Part shown: piece by piece, positions 1-10,598 of the stretch
Position numbering within the stretch: position 1 is the stretch's first letter
Layout of the letters: each line of letters begins with the position of its first letter
Source: Pseudopyrenochaeta lycopersici
Taxonomy: Eukaryota > Ascomycota > Dothideomycetes > Pleosporales > Pseudopyrenochaetaceae
Reading direction: 5' to 3'
DNA: 64,000 bases
Assembly: GCA_003313425.1 (NCBI GenBank)
Contig: NHZP01000015.1
Location: 620,001-684,000 of the forward strand
The notes under the pieces: generated by a model
Told to the model about the DNA's origin: nothing
The model's input: only the letters and a program-made list of their open reading frames with translations
Databases searched by the model: none
Program-made: the position numbers and the translations under genes

Positions 1-174
1 GGTGCTGGCCGGGCTGTTGGACGTCTGAGAACTCAGCGACACCGAGCTCTCTGAAGGCGACAGGAAGCTCGGGTTGCGGTGGTGCACGGCTGGCGGCTGC
101 GGAGAGACAGCAGGCGACAGGTTCCTCCCGCTCCCCAGCACGCGTCCGCCGCCCAGGGACCTGCGGGAGGCCAT
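1..174 (-). CDS. N-terminal fragment, possible Pep7/Vac1-like endosomal protein (cut by window edge)
   Basis: From an ATG at 174 the minus strand stays open for 58 codons to the window edge. The peptide begins MASRRSLGGGRVLG and continues Ser/Pro-rich (a SPSESSVSLSSQTS stretch). As I remember it, a basic start with Arg-Arg-x-Leu-Gly-Gly-Gly-Arg-Val-Leu-Gly followed by a Ser-rich linker occurs at the N-terminus of fungal Pep7/Vac1, the FYVE and C2H2 zinc-finger protein that tethers Golgi-derived vesicles at endosomes. None of the zinc fingers lies in the window, so the family call rests only on this short motif. An overlapping ORF on the same strand in another frame (329 down to 33) shows no such pattern. 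The gene is divergent from MET8. Confidence 0.4.
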   Translation of the reverse strand, partial: MASRRSLGGGRVLGSGRNLSPAVSPQPPAVHHRNPSFLSPSESSVSLSSQTSNSPAST

Positions 175-503
175 ATTCGAAGATGTCGAAGAGAATCGTG
201 GATGTTCATGAGCCGGGATGGGCGCCTTACGCGGGTCTTGCGGGCGCCGTTACGTGGGGCTAAATGTGCAAGGATTCGTGTTCGCGCATCATGCGAACGC
301 GTTTCAATCCCGCGGTTGCACGAGGTCAATTAATGCCCCTGCCAGCCTGTAGACAGTGCCGTGCTTCGCGTTGGGAAATGGAAACTTATCGATAGCAGCC
401 TTCCAGTGCTCACCACGCCGTCGAGGTTGAGCCGATCTCTTGGCGTCACTGACTCTGATATCTCCGCGCAACATGCTTTCATCTCCGCAACAATCTCCTC
501 GCC
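175..503. promoter_or_regulatory. Divergent intergenic region between the edge gene and MET8
   Basis: 329 bp separate two outward-facing start codons, so both promoters must lie here. I see no clear TATA box and no convincing coding frame. Short ORFs on both strands have no family resemblance. Confidence 0.45.
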
Positions 504-1358
504 ATGGCCACGAAAAGCCCATATCCAGAGATACAAGGCGGCGGTTCCCTGATTCTAGCATGGCAGATCCGCAATAAGCGTGTACTCGTCGTCGGAGGCG
601 GCGAAGTAAGTCCTGCATCCTGTCAGGGTCCGGAAAGTATTGACGATTGACTGAAGAGCAGGTCGCCGCCGGCCGCATCGTGAATGTCCTCAATGCCGAT
701 GCTAAAATTACCGTCGTCTGCCCACGCGAAGGCTTGAACGATGAAGTCGCCTACCGAGTAGAGCAGAAACAAGTCGATTATGTCGATCGGAAATTCGAGC
801 CGTCCGATCTCGACGGCGTAGACATGGTCTTGACCGCGGTCGACGACCCGGAAGCCTCGAGCCAGGTCTATAAGCTGTGCAAAGAGAGGCGGATAGCAGC
901 AAACATTGCAGACGTGCCCCCTGAGTGTGATTTCTACTTTGGAAGCGTACACCGTGACGGTCCATTGCAGATCATGGTCAGCACAAATGGCAACGGGCCG
1001 AAGTTGGCAAACATTGTCAGGCGGCAGATAGCTGCCGGTCTACCGTACAACATCGGAACAGCCGTGCAAAGAGTAGGCATGCTGCGGAAGAAGCTGAGAA
1101 AAGTCGCTCCGAACATAGAAGAGGGACCCAAGCGGATGCAATGGTACACTGAACATGGCAGTTTCAATCGCGTTGTGGCTAATACCCCGTAGGATGTCCA
1201 AGGTCTGCGAACAGTACTCCCTCGACGACCTATGCTCCATGACAGAAGAAGACATGGAGATGCTTCTCGGATTTTACAAGCCTGGAACTATCCCAAGTCT
1301 CGAGCAAGTGCGCCTGCAGGAAGCAGATGGAGCATATGACGGACCCTTTTTGATCTGA
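504..1358 (+). CDS. MET8: Siroheme synthase Met8: precorrin-2 dehydrogenase / sirohydrochlorin ferrochelatase
   Basis: Three exons: 504-605, 662-1143, 1193-1358, giving 249 residues (yeast Met8p has 274). Intron 1 (606-661) interrupts the Rossmann dinucleotide-binding motif RVLVVGGGE|VAAGR. Intron 2 (1144-1192, 49 nt) removes an apparent stop and restores the frame across KRMQW|MSKVCEQYSLDDLC, so this is not a frameshift. The segment ADVPPECDFYFGS matches the conserved Met8 region holding the catalytic Asp, and the short helical C-terminus (DLCSMTEEDMEMLLGFY) is typical of the dimerisation part. From the family: the enzyme uses NAD+ to oxidise precorrin-2 and then inserts Fe2+ to give siroheme, the cofactor of sulfite and nitrite reductases, in the cytosol. 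There is no CysG-type methyltransferase domain, as usual for fungal Met8. Confidence 0.93.
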
Positions 1359-1513
1359 CCTGTATACATATCAGATGGCGTTGGATAGATTCATCACACA
1401 ATCAGCATGGTAAGCAGGAGTTCTGGCGACACATTTCTTTCAGCCCATCTGTATATCAAATGTACGAATTGCTGCACCTTGTCTTATCACCCCATTCCTG
1501 CGTTACGCTTTTT

Positions 1514-1535
1514 GACCAATCAGCGTTGATTGGTC
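1514..1535. promoter_or_regulatory. Perfect inverted CCAAT palindrome upstream of the METTL16-like gene
   Basis: Arms GACCAATCA (1514-1522) and TGATTGGTC (1527-1535) are exact reverse complements around a 4-nt GCGT spacer, so a CCAAT box lies on each strand. It is 131 bp upstream of the preferred start codon at 1667. CCAAT is the site of the fungal HAP/CBC complex (family knowledge); occupancy here is inference. It also argues against the upstream in-frame ATG at 1460, which would place this element inside the coding region. Confidence 0.5.
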
Positions 1536-1666
1536 CAAGCTTCAGGCTCGATTTCAACTTCTTGATTGCTCATTATGTTTCACTACTTTTCTTCCACGCA
1601 CACACAACGCCTCTGACATTGCTTGCTTATTTATTTGATTTTCTCTGTGTCAAATCTTTGGAACAA

Positions 1667-2953
1667 ATGGATACTGCGCAGCGTCCGCCATACGATACAG
1701 TCGACTTCAAAGCCCTGGCCAAGAATGACGAAGACTTCAAACAAGTATGGCAAAGGTGCTCAGGAAAATTGGATTTCCAAGACCCACTCACCGTCAAAGC
1801 ATTGTCCAAAGCAATCCTCAAAGCAGAATTTGGTCTACAGCTCGAGATCCCGAATGATCGATTATGCCCACCAGTACCCAACCGCTGGAATTATGTAGCG
1901 TGGATCCACGGGCTCATTGACTCCACATCACCTGAATACTCCAACAGATATGATGCAGACAGGAATGTAATAGGTCTTGACATCGGCACCGGAGCCTCAG
2001 CGATCTACACTATGCTGTGCCTCAAGTCTCGCCCAAATTGGACTATGTGTGCCACAGACGTAGACAAGAAGAGCTTCGAGTCCGCCGCACGTAACATCGC
2101 CCTTAACAATTTTATGACGCGCACCAAGCTCCTCCAGACGACCGAACTCAATCCAATTATTCCCCTGGCAGGGCTCGGCGTAGACCACCTCGACTTCACA
2201 ATATGCAATCCGCCTTTCTTCACTTCCCCATCAGATATGACTTCTAGCCTCAAGGGCGAAGGCAAGAGCTGGAAACCCAATGCTGTCTGCACAGGTGCGG
2301 AAGTCGAGATGGTGTGTCCTGGTGGTGATCTTGGCTTTGTCACCACCATTGTGAACGAGAGTTTAGTGTTGAGAGAGAAGGTACAGTGGTACAGTAGTAT
2401 GTTGGGCAAGTTGGATAGTGCGAAAGCTGTGGTGACGTTGTTGAAAAAGCATGGGATATCAAATTGGGCAGTGGGCGTTGTAGATACAGGAGGAAGTACG
2501 AAGAGGTGGATCATAGCATGGAGTTTTGGAGATCTTCGGCCAAGGAACAGTATCGCCCGGCTCGAAACTATCGCAAACGAATTTCTCCCCTTTCCCACAT
2601 CCTACACCATCCAACTTCCATCCTCCGTCGATCCTCAGGCTGCGAAGGACGCCATCCACACACAACTTGCCTCACTCGACCTCAGCTGGCAATGGAATAC
2701 CGAAAATTCAACTGGCATGGGTGAAGCGAGCCAGAATGTGTGGAGCCGGGCGTATCGGAGAGCGTATGAGCGCAAGCAGAAAGAGGGATTGGTAGACATG
2801 GTGCAGGATGCAGAACGAAGGATCGAGCTTGCGTTTCGCATCAAAGTCGTTGATCTGGCGCGGGAAGTGGATGTGGAGTGGCTACGGGGGACTGACCAAG
2901 TGCTGTGGGAGAGCTTCTGTGGGCTTATACATCGGCATTTCAAAAAGTCATGA
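1667..2953 (+). CDS. METTL16/YbiN-type RNA N6-adenosine methyltransferase
   Basis: Single exon, 428 residues from the ATG at 1667. The frame is open from an ATG at 1460, but those 69 extra residues are unlike the family and cover the CCAAT palindrome. Seen: LCPPVPNRWNYVAWI (about 67-80), the conserved lead-in of the Methyltransf_10 family; GLDIGTGAS (103-111), the SAM-binding motif I; a motif-II-like acidic strand ATDVD (129-133); and NPPF (181-184), the N6-adenine catalytic tetrad. Family knowledge: METTL16 and its relatives (S. pombe Mtl16, E. coli RlmF) methylate adenosine in structured RNA such as the U6 snRNA ACAGA box or 23S rRNA. A U6 target is inference. The C-terminal region (about 230-428) lacks the vertebrate-specific VCR domains. 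Confidence 0.88.
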   Translation: MDTAQRPPYDTVDFKALAKNDEDFKQVWQRCSGKLDFQDPLTVKALSKAILKAEFGLQLEIPNDRLCPPVPNRWNYVAWIHGLIDSTSPEYSNRYDADRNVIGLDIGTGASAIYTMLCLKSRPNWTMCATDVDKKSFESAARNIALNNFMTRTKLLQTTELNPIIPLAGLGVDHLDFTICNPPFFTSPSDMTSSLKGEGKSWKPNAVCTGAEVEMVCPGGDLGFVTTIVNESLVLREKVQWYSSMLGKLDSAKAVVTLLKKHGISNWAVGVVDTGGSTKRWIIAWSFGDLRPRNSIARLETIANEFLPFPTSYTIQLPSSVDPQAAKDAIHTQLASLDLSWQWNTENSTGMGEASQNVWSRAYRRAYERKQKEGLVDMVQDAERRIELAFRIKVVDLAREVDVEWLRGTDQVLWESFCGLIHRHFKKS

Positions 2954-3227
2954 TCATCTAAGGTGATAAACGCGCTCTCGGAAGTTGCAAGACTATTTCG
3001 GCAATTGGATAGTCACGATTTCGAATCCAAAGTTCAAGAAACTTTCATAAGGGTCTTAATATTCACTACTTTTTGATCATCGTAATCAGATGGTAATGTC
3101 CAGTAGCAGCTTCAGAACCGCGGAGAGTGGCCTATACTTGGATCCAAGAACGGCCATGCCGATGGGAGCTGCTCATTGATGAAAGAGCCTAGACTTTTTC
3201 CCACCAGCCCCTCGATAGCCTAAAAAG

Positions 3228-3776
3228 TTAGATAATCGGCTCATCCCAGAACATACTCTTATCCAACTCCTCCGCGAATCCTTTCGCTAGCGGCGGCACA
3301 CTACCCTCCGGCTTCCTGCCCGCACACAGCGCCTCCACCATACCACTCCCTCCCCTGTCCTCCCCACAAGCCTTCCCAGCCCGCCGCCCTTGCCCCCGTT
3401 CTCCACCTCCACCACCGCCCTTTTTCGACACCGCTAGCTGCGGCCCATCCCGCGCCGCCCTATTCTGCCGGTGCAACTGCCCTTCGTGCAGGTCGCCCTT
3501 CAACGCCTCCCTGTCATCTCGCTCCTCAGTCGTGTATTGGAATGTGTTCCACGCAAAGACCTGGTTCTCGAGGCCTTTGGGGGCGCGCCCGGTGCGCACC
3601 GCGACGGGGACGTCCGAGTTGAGGGCGAAGTCGCGGTCGCCGATTGCGGCAGTGTCGTGGTCGAAGCGCTCGCGTCCCAGATCGGCGAGTTCGGTGCTGT
3701 TGTGGAAGTAGGTTGGTGCGTTGGTGCTGGGCGAAGTGCCGTGGGAGGTGATGTTGCCATTGTTGTTGGAGGACAT
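3228..3776 (-). CDS. Unrecognised hydrophilic protein, 182 residues
   Basis: One uninterrupted exon. The protein is polar and low-complexity: an Asn/Ser/Thr-rich start, a charged middle (GLENQVFAWNTFQYTTEERDDREALKGDLHEG) that looks like an ordinary conserved core, then a Gly-rich run of six Gly and many Arg, ending in FAEELDKSMFWDEPII. No signal peptide or membrane segment. GC content is high in the Gly/Pro-rich 3' third, and the opposite strand is also open there, so the gene call rests on the sensible acidic core and a clean ATG. It converges with the METTL16-like gene (274 bp apart). Function unknown. Confidence 0.55.
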   Translation of the reverse strand: MSSNNNGNITSHGTSPSTNAPTYFHNSTELADLGRERFDHDTAAIGDRDFALNSDVPVAVRTGRAPKGLENQVFAWNTFQYTTEERDDREALKGDLHEGQLHRQNRAARDGPQLAVSKKGGGGGGERGQGRRAGKACGEDRGGSGMVEALCAGRKPEGSVPPLAKGFAEELDKSMFWDEPII

Positions 3777-4199
3777 GGTGAGGTAATGTTATGAGTTGGT
3801 AAGCAGGGCCTACTTTGATTGTGTATGCAGTGGTTTGCTCTTCGAAGTGAGCTCGTAAAGGCCAGTTGTGAGGTTTGCTCGAGAGATGTTTGAAGATGTA
3901 CTGTAATGCTGGTGAGTCGACTGCAATGGCGACGATGAGGACTCTTACAAGTTTACGGCTTTATGTTAGTTCATAGATCGTAATCAAGGACGTTTGATAG
4001 AACACAGGGGAAATGAATCAAGTGAAGGTGGACGGGTTGATCGTGCCTGACACATCTATATGTCTATATACAAAAGCAGTGACTTTAACGAGACACGGAG
4101 CGTAGGGACCTCGTGCGCTGAAGATACAATCATCGTTTAGATAGATAAAGGAAGAATTGATTATTAGACACTAGGAGAGCGGTTCACGAGAAGTCACAA
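3777..4199. other. Intergenic, 423 bp
   Basis: Lies upstream of the 3776 start and downstream of the 4200 stop (both genes on the minus strand). It holds a run tatatgtctatatac near 4055-4070 that could serve as an AT-rich promoter element on the minus strand. No coding frame seen. Confidence 0.4.
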
Positions 4200-5351
4200 C
4201 TATAAGCTATCTTCATCTTCGTCATCCAACCTCTCCGTCTTTTCTGGCCCTTCAGCACAATCTTTCTCCCACTCCAGCGCTCTACGCCACTCCTCTGCTT
4301 TATCCCTCTGCACTCTTATATTCTCTGCTATCGGTGAATTTTGTCTTACCCATCTCTCGTTATCGTCCCACTCACCAATACTTACCCTTCGCGAAGTGGC
4401 TACGCTTCGTCCAGCTGGATACGCATTAAAACCCCCGCCGTTCTCGATCCATACTTGCAGCAAGCCTGAACAGAATATCTCTGCGATCGCAGCCTGGCTG
4501 GGCCGAAAGATGAGATAGATGATGAACTGGTGCATGTGGAAATGCTGCGAGAATGTCCCTTTTTGGTGAAGGTAGGTGCATATGTCTTCAACCAGATTCA
4601 TGATATAGTTTGAAGACTGATGCGCACGGTGTTGTGCAAGCCGGGTGTGTGAATTGATTGAGTAGCCACACTCACCTGGTGGGAACTGAAAAGGGGTATC
4701 CAGCAGTGACGAATGTGTTTCGAGCCATCGATTCTGAACTCCTTTACAGAAGCGATGGAGGGTTTCTACACGTCTCGATGAGCGATTTGTAGTGAAGATG
4801 TACTTACGGTGACCTTGTGCAGATGCTGCTTGAGTGACTGCTGGAGGTGTGATATTGTCTACATGCCATGCATGCCCTGACGCTTGTCCTTCGAGAAGGT
4901 AATCGATGACCATATCGCGAATTACCAAGTACTGGTTGGGAGTGGGAGCGATGCCGCGTTCATCGGCAAGGAGGTGTATGTAAATCGAAGGCTGATGATA
5001 TGCTCGTTCCTGAACAAGTGTGTAATCCCTTTGGAGGTCTATGTCCGAGAGCATTTGCTGGACAAGGTTGCCGTGGACGGCTGCAGCAAAGACTGAGGGC
5101 GCGGAAGCTAGGATAAGTGCGCATTCAGGCAAATATGAGACTCCGTTTGTGGTATTGATGGCAGCGCTACCTCCGTGCTTAGGTAGTTCTTCATCCAGAA
5201 CTTCCTCGATGACAGGATAATAATGACGCAACTGGAGAAGGCGAGACCATCGTCGACGACGGTCGCTTAGGGTTTCAGAAGCAGTATCGTTCAGTTGTTG
5301 TTCATCGATTTTAGTTTCTTGGGCGTAAGTTTTGGTCCTGGTCGTGACCAT
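4200..5351 (-). CDS. Unrecognised 383-residue protein
   Basis: A single long exon with a clean ATG at 5351. It starts basic (MVTTRTKTYAQETK) and carries an Arg-rich patch DRRRRW near residue 33. It continues as an apparently globular, helix-rich protein with scattered Trp/Tyr/His (for example GHAWHVDNITPPAV, RWLETHSSLLDTPFQFPPGECGYS, FSQHFHMHQFIIYLIF) and ends in an acidic tail DDEDEDSL. There is no signal peptide; one hydrophobic stretch (FIIYLIF) is too short for a membrane helix. I recognise no family. It is probably a lineage-restricted fungal protein because composition and length look coding while no motif is familiar. Confidence 0.6.
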   Translation of the reverse strand: MVTTRTKTYAQETKIDEQQLNDTASETLSDRRRRWSRLLQLRHYYPVIEEVLDEELPKHGGSAAINTTNGVSYLPECALILASAPSVFAAAVHGNLVQQMLSDIDLQRDYTLVQERAYHQPSIYIHLLADERGIAPTPNQYLVIRDMVIDYLLEGQASGHAWHVDNITPPAVTQAASAQGHRKYIFTTNRSSRRVETLHRFCKGVQNRWLETHSSLLDTPFQFPPGECGYSINSHTRLAQHRAHQSSNYIMNLVEDICTYLHQKGTFSQHFHMHQFIIYLIFRPSQAAIAEIFCSGLLQVWIENGGGFNAYPAGRSVATSRRVSIGEWDDNERWVRQNSPIAENIRVQRDKAEEWRRALEWEKDCAEGPEKTERLDDEDEDSL

Positions 5352-6360
5352 TGGCCTTGGACTTTGAATATAGATTGTTTCGTAGGGAGCGAGTGTAAGT
5401 TTTCGTAATCGTCGAAGAATCTTGCAAACTTAACCATGAAGAAGTTAAGAAGCACTGTAGAAAGGGAATATAGGTTCTTTGTGAGACCAATATTGTGCGC
5501 CACTCGCGGTTTTCGCTGTCAGATGGGACTTTGCCATCAATGGAAAGAGCTTCCATTTCGCGGATGTGAATTAAAGTGGAAGAGACGAACGACAACACTA
5601 GTGAGGAACTAACGTCGCTGTTATTTCTAGTCAAAGCATTAATTGAATTCCATACTCTATTCAATTGAAATTCGCGCCATTTTCGCGTGGCAGATAGTAC
5701 TGGATGAGTGACACATGTCAATGGCCCTGAAAGACGTTGAACGTAAAGGGCCGAACGAAACTTCTTAAACCGTCAATATCCGCATTACAAGGACCCAAGG
5801 AGACTCTCTGAGGCCCATTCGCTCTCAGGATTAAAAGACTGTTTGCTAGTAGCTGTCCGCAGCTAGGAAGTGACTTGGAAATGACTGTGGCGGAATGTTG
5901 AATGCATCATGGGCTTGTTAAACTGAAGAATTCCTTCAGCATGGAGGGTCTTTCTGTTTTATTCGGAAACCCTATAGCGTCCCATACAAGGAACAGAATT
6001 TTTCGTCTTTTGATGACACGCTGAAACAAAAAATGACGCAGTAACGTTGTAGCAGGGTTGCGGAGTATGACTGAGTTGCGGAAGTGCAAGCTCCCGCTGA
6101 TAAGCTGTGGCGTTTGTGGCTTGTACCCCCGATATGACTCTTAGCGTGATTGTCTTAAATGCCCCTCCGAAACCCCTCTTGCTGCTGCACACAAGATTCA
6201 TTTTAGCAACAGAAGCGTCCATTGTAGCCCGTACAGTAAGTACAATTTTAAAGTGTTTTTGGCTATGGTTGATCGCTCATAAATAAGCTGAATCCTACCA
6301 CTTCCTCCCATATTTACGAACCACAACTCTTTGGGAGCTCATCACTGACATCGCGTAGAT
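5352..6360. other. Divergent intergenic region, about 1 kb
   Basis: Upstream of both the minus-strand 383-residue gene and the plus-strand GlnRS gene. A 136-codon minus ORF (5721 down to 5311) overlaps the start of the downstream gene in another frame and looks like chance. AT-rich; no TATA, RNA gene or repeat that I can support. Confidence 0.4.
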
Positions 6361-8319
6361 ATGGCGGAACCAGCGTCGACTGCGCCTACGGAGGAGAAGA
6401 AAGGCCCCTCGAAGCGGGCACTCGAGAAAGAAGCAAAGAAGGCGGCAGCCAAAGCAAAGAAAGCAGAATATGCTCTCCGACCGAAAGAGCAAGCAAAGGC
6501 TGCTGCCAGCTCAGGTCCATCCAATATCTTCTCAGAAGGCTGGCTAAAACGGATATACGAAGAAAAAAAGGTCAAGGATGTACGGACACGCTTTCCTCCT
6601 GAACCAAATGGGTTCCTACACATTGGACATGTCAAAGCCATCGCCGTCGATTTTGGCTTCGCGAAACACCACCAAGGCGCGTGCTACCTACGATACGATG
6701 ATACCAACCCCGAAAAGGAAGAGGAGAAGTATTTCACGGCTATATTAGATGTGATCAAGTGGCTGGGCTTTGAGCCATGGAAGATCACATACAGCAGCGA
6801 CAACTTCGACAAGCTTTATGAGCTAGCGGAAGTGCTAATCAAAAAGGACGGTGCATATGTATGCCACTGCTCAAGTATGTATTTTGGTATCTTACTTCTG
6901 GACTGAACTGACTAGTTGAAAGGGGAAGAAATCAACAACCAGCGCGGAGGGCCAGATAATCGCGGAAAACGGTATGCCTGCGAACATAGAACGCGACCCA
7001 TCGAAGAGTCACTCACTGAGTTCCGAGCGATGCGCGATGGCAAATACCAGGCCGGAGAAGCTTTCTTGCGTATGAAGCAGAGCTTAACAGACCCCAAAGA
7101 AGGCAACCCGCAAATGTGGGATTTACCTGCATATCGCGTGGTCAAAGAGAACCATCATCACAGAACAGGCGATAAGTGGAGAATCTACCCTACTTACGAC
7201 TTCACCCACTGCATTTGTGACGCACTCGAAGGTATCACACATTCGTTGTGTACAGTCGAATTCCGCCAGTCAAGGATCTCGTATGATTGGCTTCTGGAGC
7301 AGCTGGATATGAAGGTTCCAAAGTCAGAGGAGAAGGGGCCCATGCAGCGAGAATTTGGCCGACTGAGCGTTGGTGGTACAATCCTCTCAAAGCGCCGCAT
7401 TCTTCAGCTGGTTGAAGGCACCACTGTGGAAAAGAAGAATGAGGATGGCACAGTAGAAACAAGGAAGATCCCGCCAGCAGTACGAGGATGGGATGATCCA
7501 CGTCTGTTCACCATGGTGGCTCTTCGTCGTCGCGGTATTCCAGCGAAGGCGATGCTCAACTTTGTTGATGAGCTCGGTGTTACGGATGCGCTTTCCGAGA
7601 TTGAGCCTCCACGATTTGAGTCATCCATCCGCAAACATCTCGAACGCACCGTTCCCCGTCAAATGTTAGTCCTGGATCCAATCAAGATTGTTATTGAAGA
7701 CTTCACCGCCGAGGACGAGCAGGAGATGACCGTACCGTACGACCCAAAGGGCGCCATACCTGGCCAGCGAAAAGTGAAAATTGGCAACGAAGTTTACATT
7801 GACCGCAGCGATTTCAGAGAGGAGGATAGTGCAGACTACTTTCGTTTGGCACCAAATAAGGCCGTTGGCCTTTATAACGTTCCATTCTCGATACGGGCAA
7901 CTACCTTCTCCAAGGACGACCGAGGTAACGTCACTGAAATCAAGGCTGTGAAGGTACCGGCAACAGAAAAACCAAAAGCTTACATCCAGTGGGTGGATGT
8001 TGCAACGGCTGTGCCAGCGTCAGCACGTCTGTACAATTCACTTTTCAAGACCGAGTCACCGAACACGCTGGACTGGAAATCTGGTGGCTGGGCTGATGAC
8101 CTGAACCCCAACTCGGAGATCATATACGAGAAGGCGGTGATCGAGCGAGGCCTTAAGGATCTCATTAAAGAGACTTCGCTGGACTTAAGCGATTCATCAG
8201 ATGCTCTCGTCCGCTTTCAAGCGCTGCGGACTGCTTACTTCTGTGTTGACATCGAGTCGACAGAGGACAAGATCGTACTGAACCAGATCGTCAGTTTGAG
8301 GGAGGATAAAGGGAAATAA
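6361..8319 (+). CDS. Glutaminyl-tRNA synthetase, cytosolic (class I)
   Basis: Two exons, 6361-6874 and 6923-8319, joined by a 48-nt intron in the conserved [14 protein letters not shown] segment; 636 residues. Seen: a Lys/Ala-rich N-terminal extension (about 10-50) like the tRNA-binding appendages of eukaryotic synthetases; the class I signature PNGFLHIGH (82-90); a KMSKS-equivalent LSKRR (326-330); the GlnRS/GluRS core [14 protein letters not shown]; and a C-terminal anticodon-binding beta-barrel region with the usual [22 protein letters not shown] stretch. The enzyme attaches glutamine to tRNA-Gln with ATP. It is shorter than yeast Gln4 (about 809 residues), mainly because the long N-terminal domain is largely absent. 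The acceptor was chosen by frame; a more upstream ag (6915) would break the reading frame. Confidence 0.95.
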
Positions 8320-8800
8320 GTGATTAACAGCCGTTTATGAGGCATTATGAGGCGTTAGGTGCTTGACTATAAACCAATGCTGTAGTAGCATTTGCTAGCG
8401 GTGTTGCGGATGTAATGTATAGATACTCTAACCAAATACAAAACATGTCCGGAAAATGGGAACTACACCGCCAAATTCATCCACCTGCATACGACCCCTG
8501 TTCGAAGGACAGCAATTAGGCTGCCAAGTTGATCTGCATCACACGGAGTCTGACTCTTTCCTAAAACCCGAGTGTGACGTTACATTTAATTGCCCGCAGC
8601 CTTTTGTTAAGCAATTCGGTGGGGTCTTTGGGGGGCCATACTATCCATTAGATTATACACAGCAGAGCTTCGCTCGAAAATACATAACCGCTGTCCAAGG
8701 CATCGTAAGACTTTCGAGCGAGTCTTAATTCTTGAGGCTCGAACCTAGTGCCTCACTTGAAAAATTTGCTCTCAAGGCATCTCATATCGACAGAACTACC
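8320..8800. other. Intergenic, 481 bp
   Basis: 3' flank of the GlnRS gene and promoter of the MFS transporter gene. A 90-codon plus ORF (8456-8728) has no recognisable features. Nothing else supported. Confidence 0.35.
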
Positions 8801-10598
8801 ATGGAGATTCAAGCGGTCCAAACACCAGCCGTGCTTGCTCCTTCCCTTGACCATGTCTCAATTGTCGAGGAAGCAGATTTCGACGCTCAGTCGAGTTTGT
8901 CAGCTTCAGAAACCACACGTAGCCGATTTCGAACTTTCGCAATAATGGTTGGCCTTTGCGTACGCACCCTAGCTGCATAGTATTTAAGAGCCTCGCCGAT
9001 TAAGATGGAACTAACATGACCAGGCTTCTGTATTCCTTGCTGCATTGAATCAAACAATTGTGGCAACAACAATTCCTACCATTAGTGAAGATCTCAAGTC
9101 CACATCTGGGTATGCCTGGATCAGCGCTGCATACCTTCTCGCCAGTGCCATATCAAGCCCGATATGGTCCAAATTGTCCGATATTTGGGGCCGCAAAGCC
9201 ATTTTGCTCAGTGCCGTTGCGCTGTACTTCTCTTTTTCCATCATCTGCGCGGTCTCACAAAGCATGCGGATGCTCATCATCGGCCGCTCGTTTCAGGGCA
9301 CTGCTGGAGGTGGCTTAATACAGATTGTGTACGCTACAATATCAGACATCTTCAGTATGCGATCTAGAACGTTCTATCTGGGCCTACTGCAGCTGATGTG
9401 GGCAACTGCTGGTGGTCTTGGCCCTTTGATCGGAGGTATTTTTGCGGAGTACGCTTCATGGCGCTGGGTTTTCTGGATCAACCTCCCCATCTCATTCGTC
9501 GTGTTCTGTATCTTATGGGCGTTTTTAGACGTTCATAACCCAAAAACAGGGGTGATTCCTGGACTACAGGCTGTAGATTGGTATGGTAGCCTCGCTTTAC
9601 TCGCTTTCATGGTAACACTACTCTTGGGCCTAAATTTTGGAGGCCATATGTTTGCCTGGAGCTCACCCTTGGTCATTTGTCTTCTGATAGTTGGAGTCCT
9701 GATGCTAGTTGTCTTCGTGCTGTGCGAGAGAAAGGCTCGGTCCCCTCTCGTACCGTTGGAGCTATTTGGAGCGAAGTCCAATGTGGGAGTTTTTGTGATT
9801 GGGTTTACGCATGATTGGGTAAGTACACTAACATTAGAATCTTCCCGTCTCTCGGTACAAGTTCTTTACTAAGTTTCCGTGAACAAATAGGCGGTGTTCT
9901 CGACCGAGTTCTACCTTCCATTGTATTTCCAAGCCGCTAAAAATGCATCGCCGCTCGAATCTGGTTATCGCATCATACCAATCACTCTGACACAAGCGCT
10001 CGTTGCAATAGCTGCGGGCGTTATCGTCCACCGAACAGGCCGATATCTGGACCTCATCCGGATTGGTGTTGTACTGCTGGCGCTTGGTAACGGGCTGTAC
10101 ATCAAGCTAAATGTGACGTCTCCGTTAGGCGTTATTATTGCCTTTCAGCTAGTGGCCGCTACAGGGGCTGGTCTACTCTTCCAAACTCCACTTATTGCGC
10201 TCCAAGCGCTTGTGTCGCCACAAAAGACTGCAGCTGCGACTGCGACCCTTGGATTGATCAGGAACCTCTCGATGAGTATCGCAATAGTCGCGGGTCATGC
10301 CATCTTTTCAAGTGGGATGGATTCTCGAAGATCTAACCTGCTCGAACGAGGATTACCAGAGAACCTAGTAGACAAATTTTCAGGCTCATCTGCAGCTGCA
10401 AACGTTTTGCTCGTCAACACAGTAGCAGACCAAGTGCTGCAAAATGTTGTTAAAGGAGCATTTGCAAACTCCCTGCGAGGCGTGTGGATACTTTGCACTT
10501 GCACAAGTGCATGTGCAGTTATCGCAAGTGCCTTCATCTCTAAACAGGTACTAAGCAAGGTTCATGTAGAACATAGGACAGGTTTGGAAAACATGTAG
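8801..10598 (+). CDS. MFS drug:H+ antiporter of the 14-TM (DHA2) type
   Basis: Three exons, 8801-8959, 9024-9818 and 9891-10598; 553 residues. After an acidic cytosolic N-terminus (about 45 residues) come many hydrophobic helices. Seen: the DHA2 helix-1 motif VFLAALNQTIVATTIPTI; motif A between TM2 and TM3, SKLSDIWGRK; an antiporter motif-C-like GLGPLIGGIFAEYASWRWVFWINLP; and a 14-helix length. Both introns use canonical GT-AG sites and keep phase 0. Family knowledge: these plasma-membrane or vacuolar pumps export toxic compounds, or sometimes take up siderophores. The substrate cannot be read from sequence, and no biosynthetic genes adjoin it. The start was chosen at the first ATG in the open frame. 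Confidence 0.9.

Noticed and set aside
1144..1358. Apparent frameshift and premature stop in MET8
   Set aside because: A 49-nt GT-AG intron (1144-1192) restores the conserved C-terminus in frame.
3010..3040. tRNA B-box-like TTCGAATCC (also near 15514)
   Set aside because: No matching A-box, acceptor stem or anticodon arm could be folded around either site.
6911..6922. GlnRS exon 2 starting right after the ctag at 6912-6915
   Set aside because: That acceptor puts the downstream exon out of frame; 6922 gives the conserved CHCSREEI join.
8801..10598. Drug antiporter as part of a secondary-metabolite cluster
   Set aside because: Neighbours are GlnRS and a regulator more than 1 kb away; no synthase, synthetase or cyclase genes anywhere in the window.
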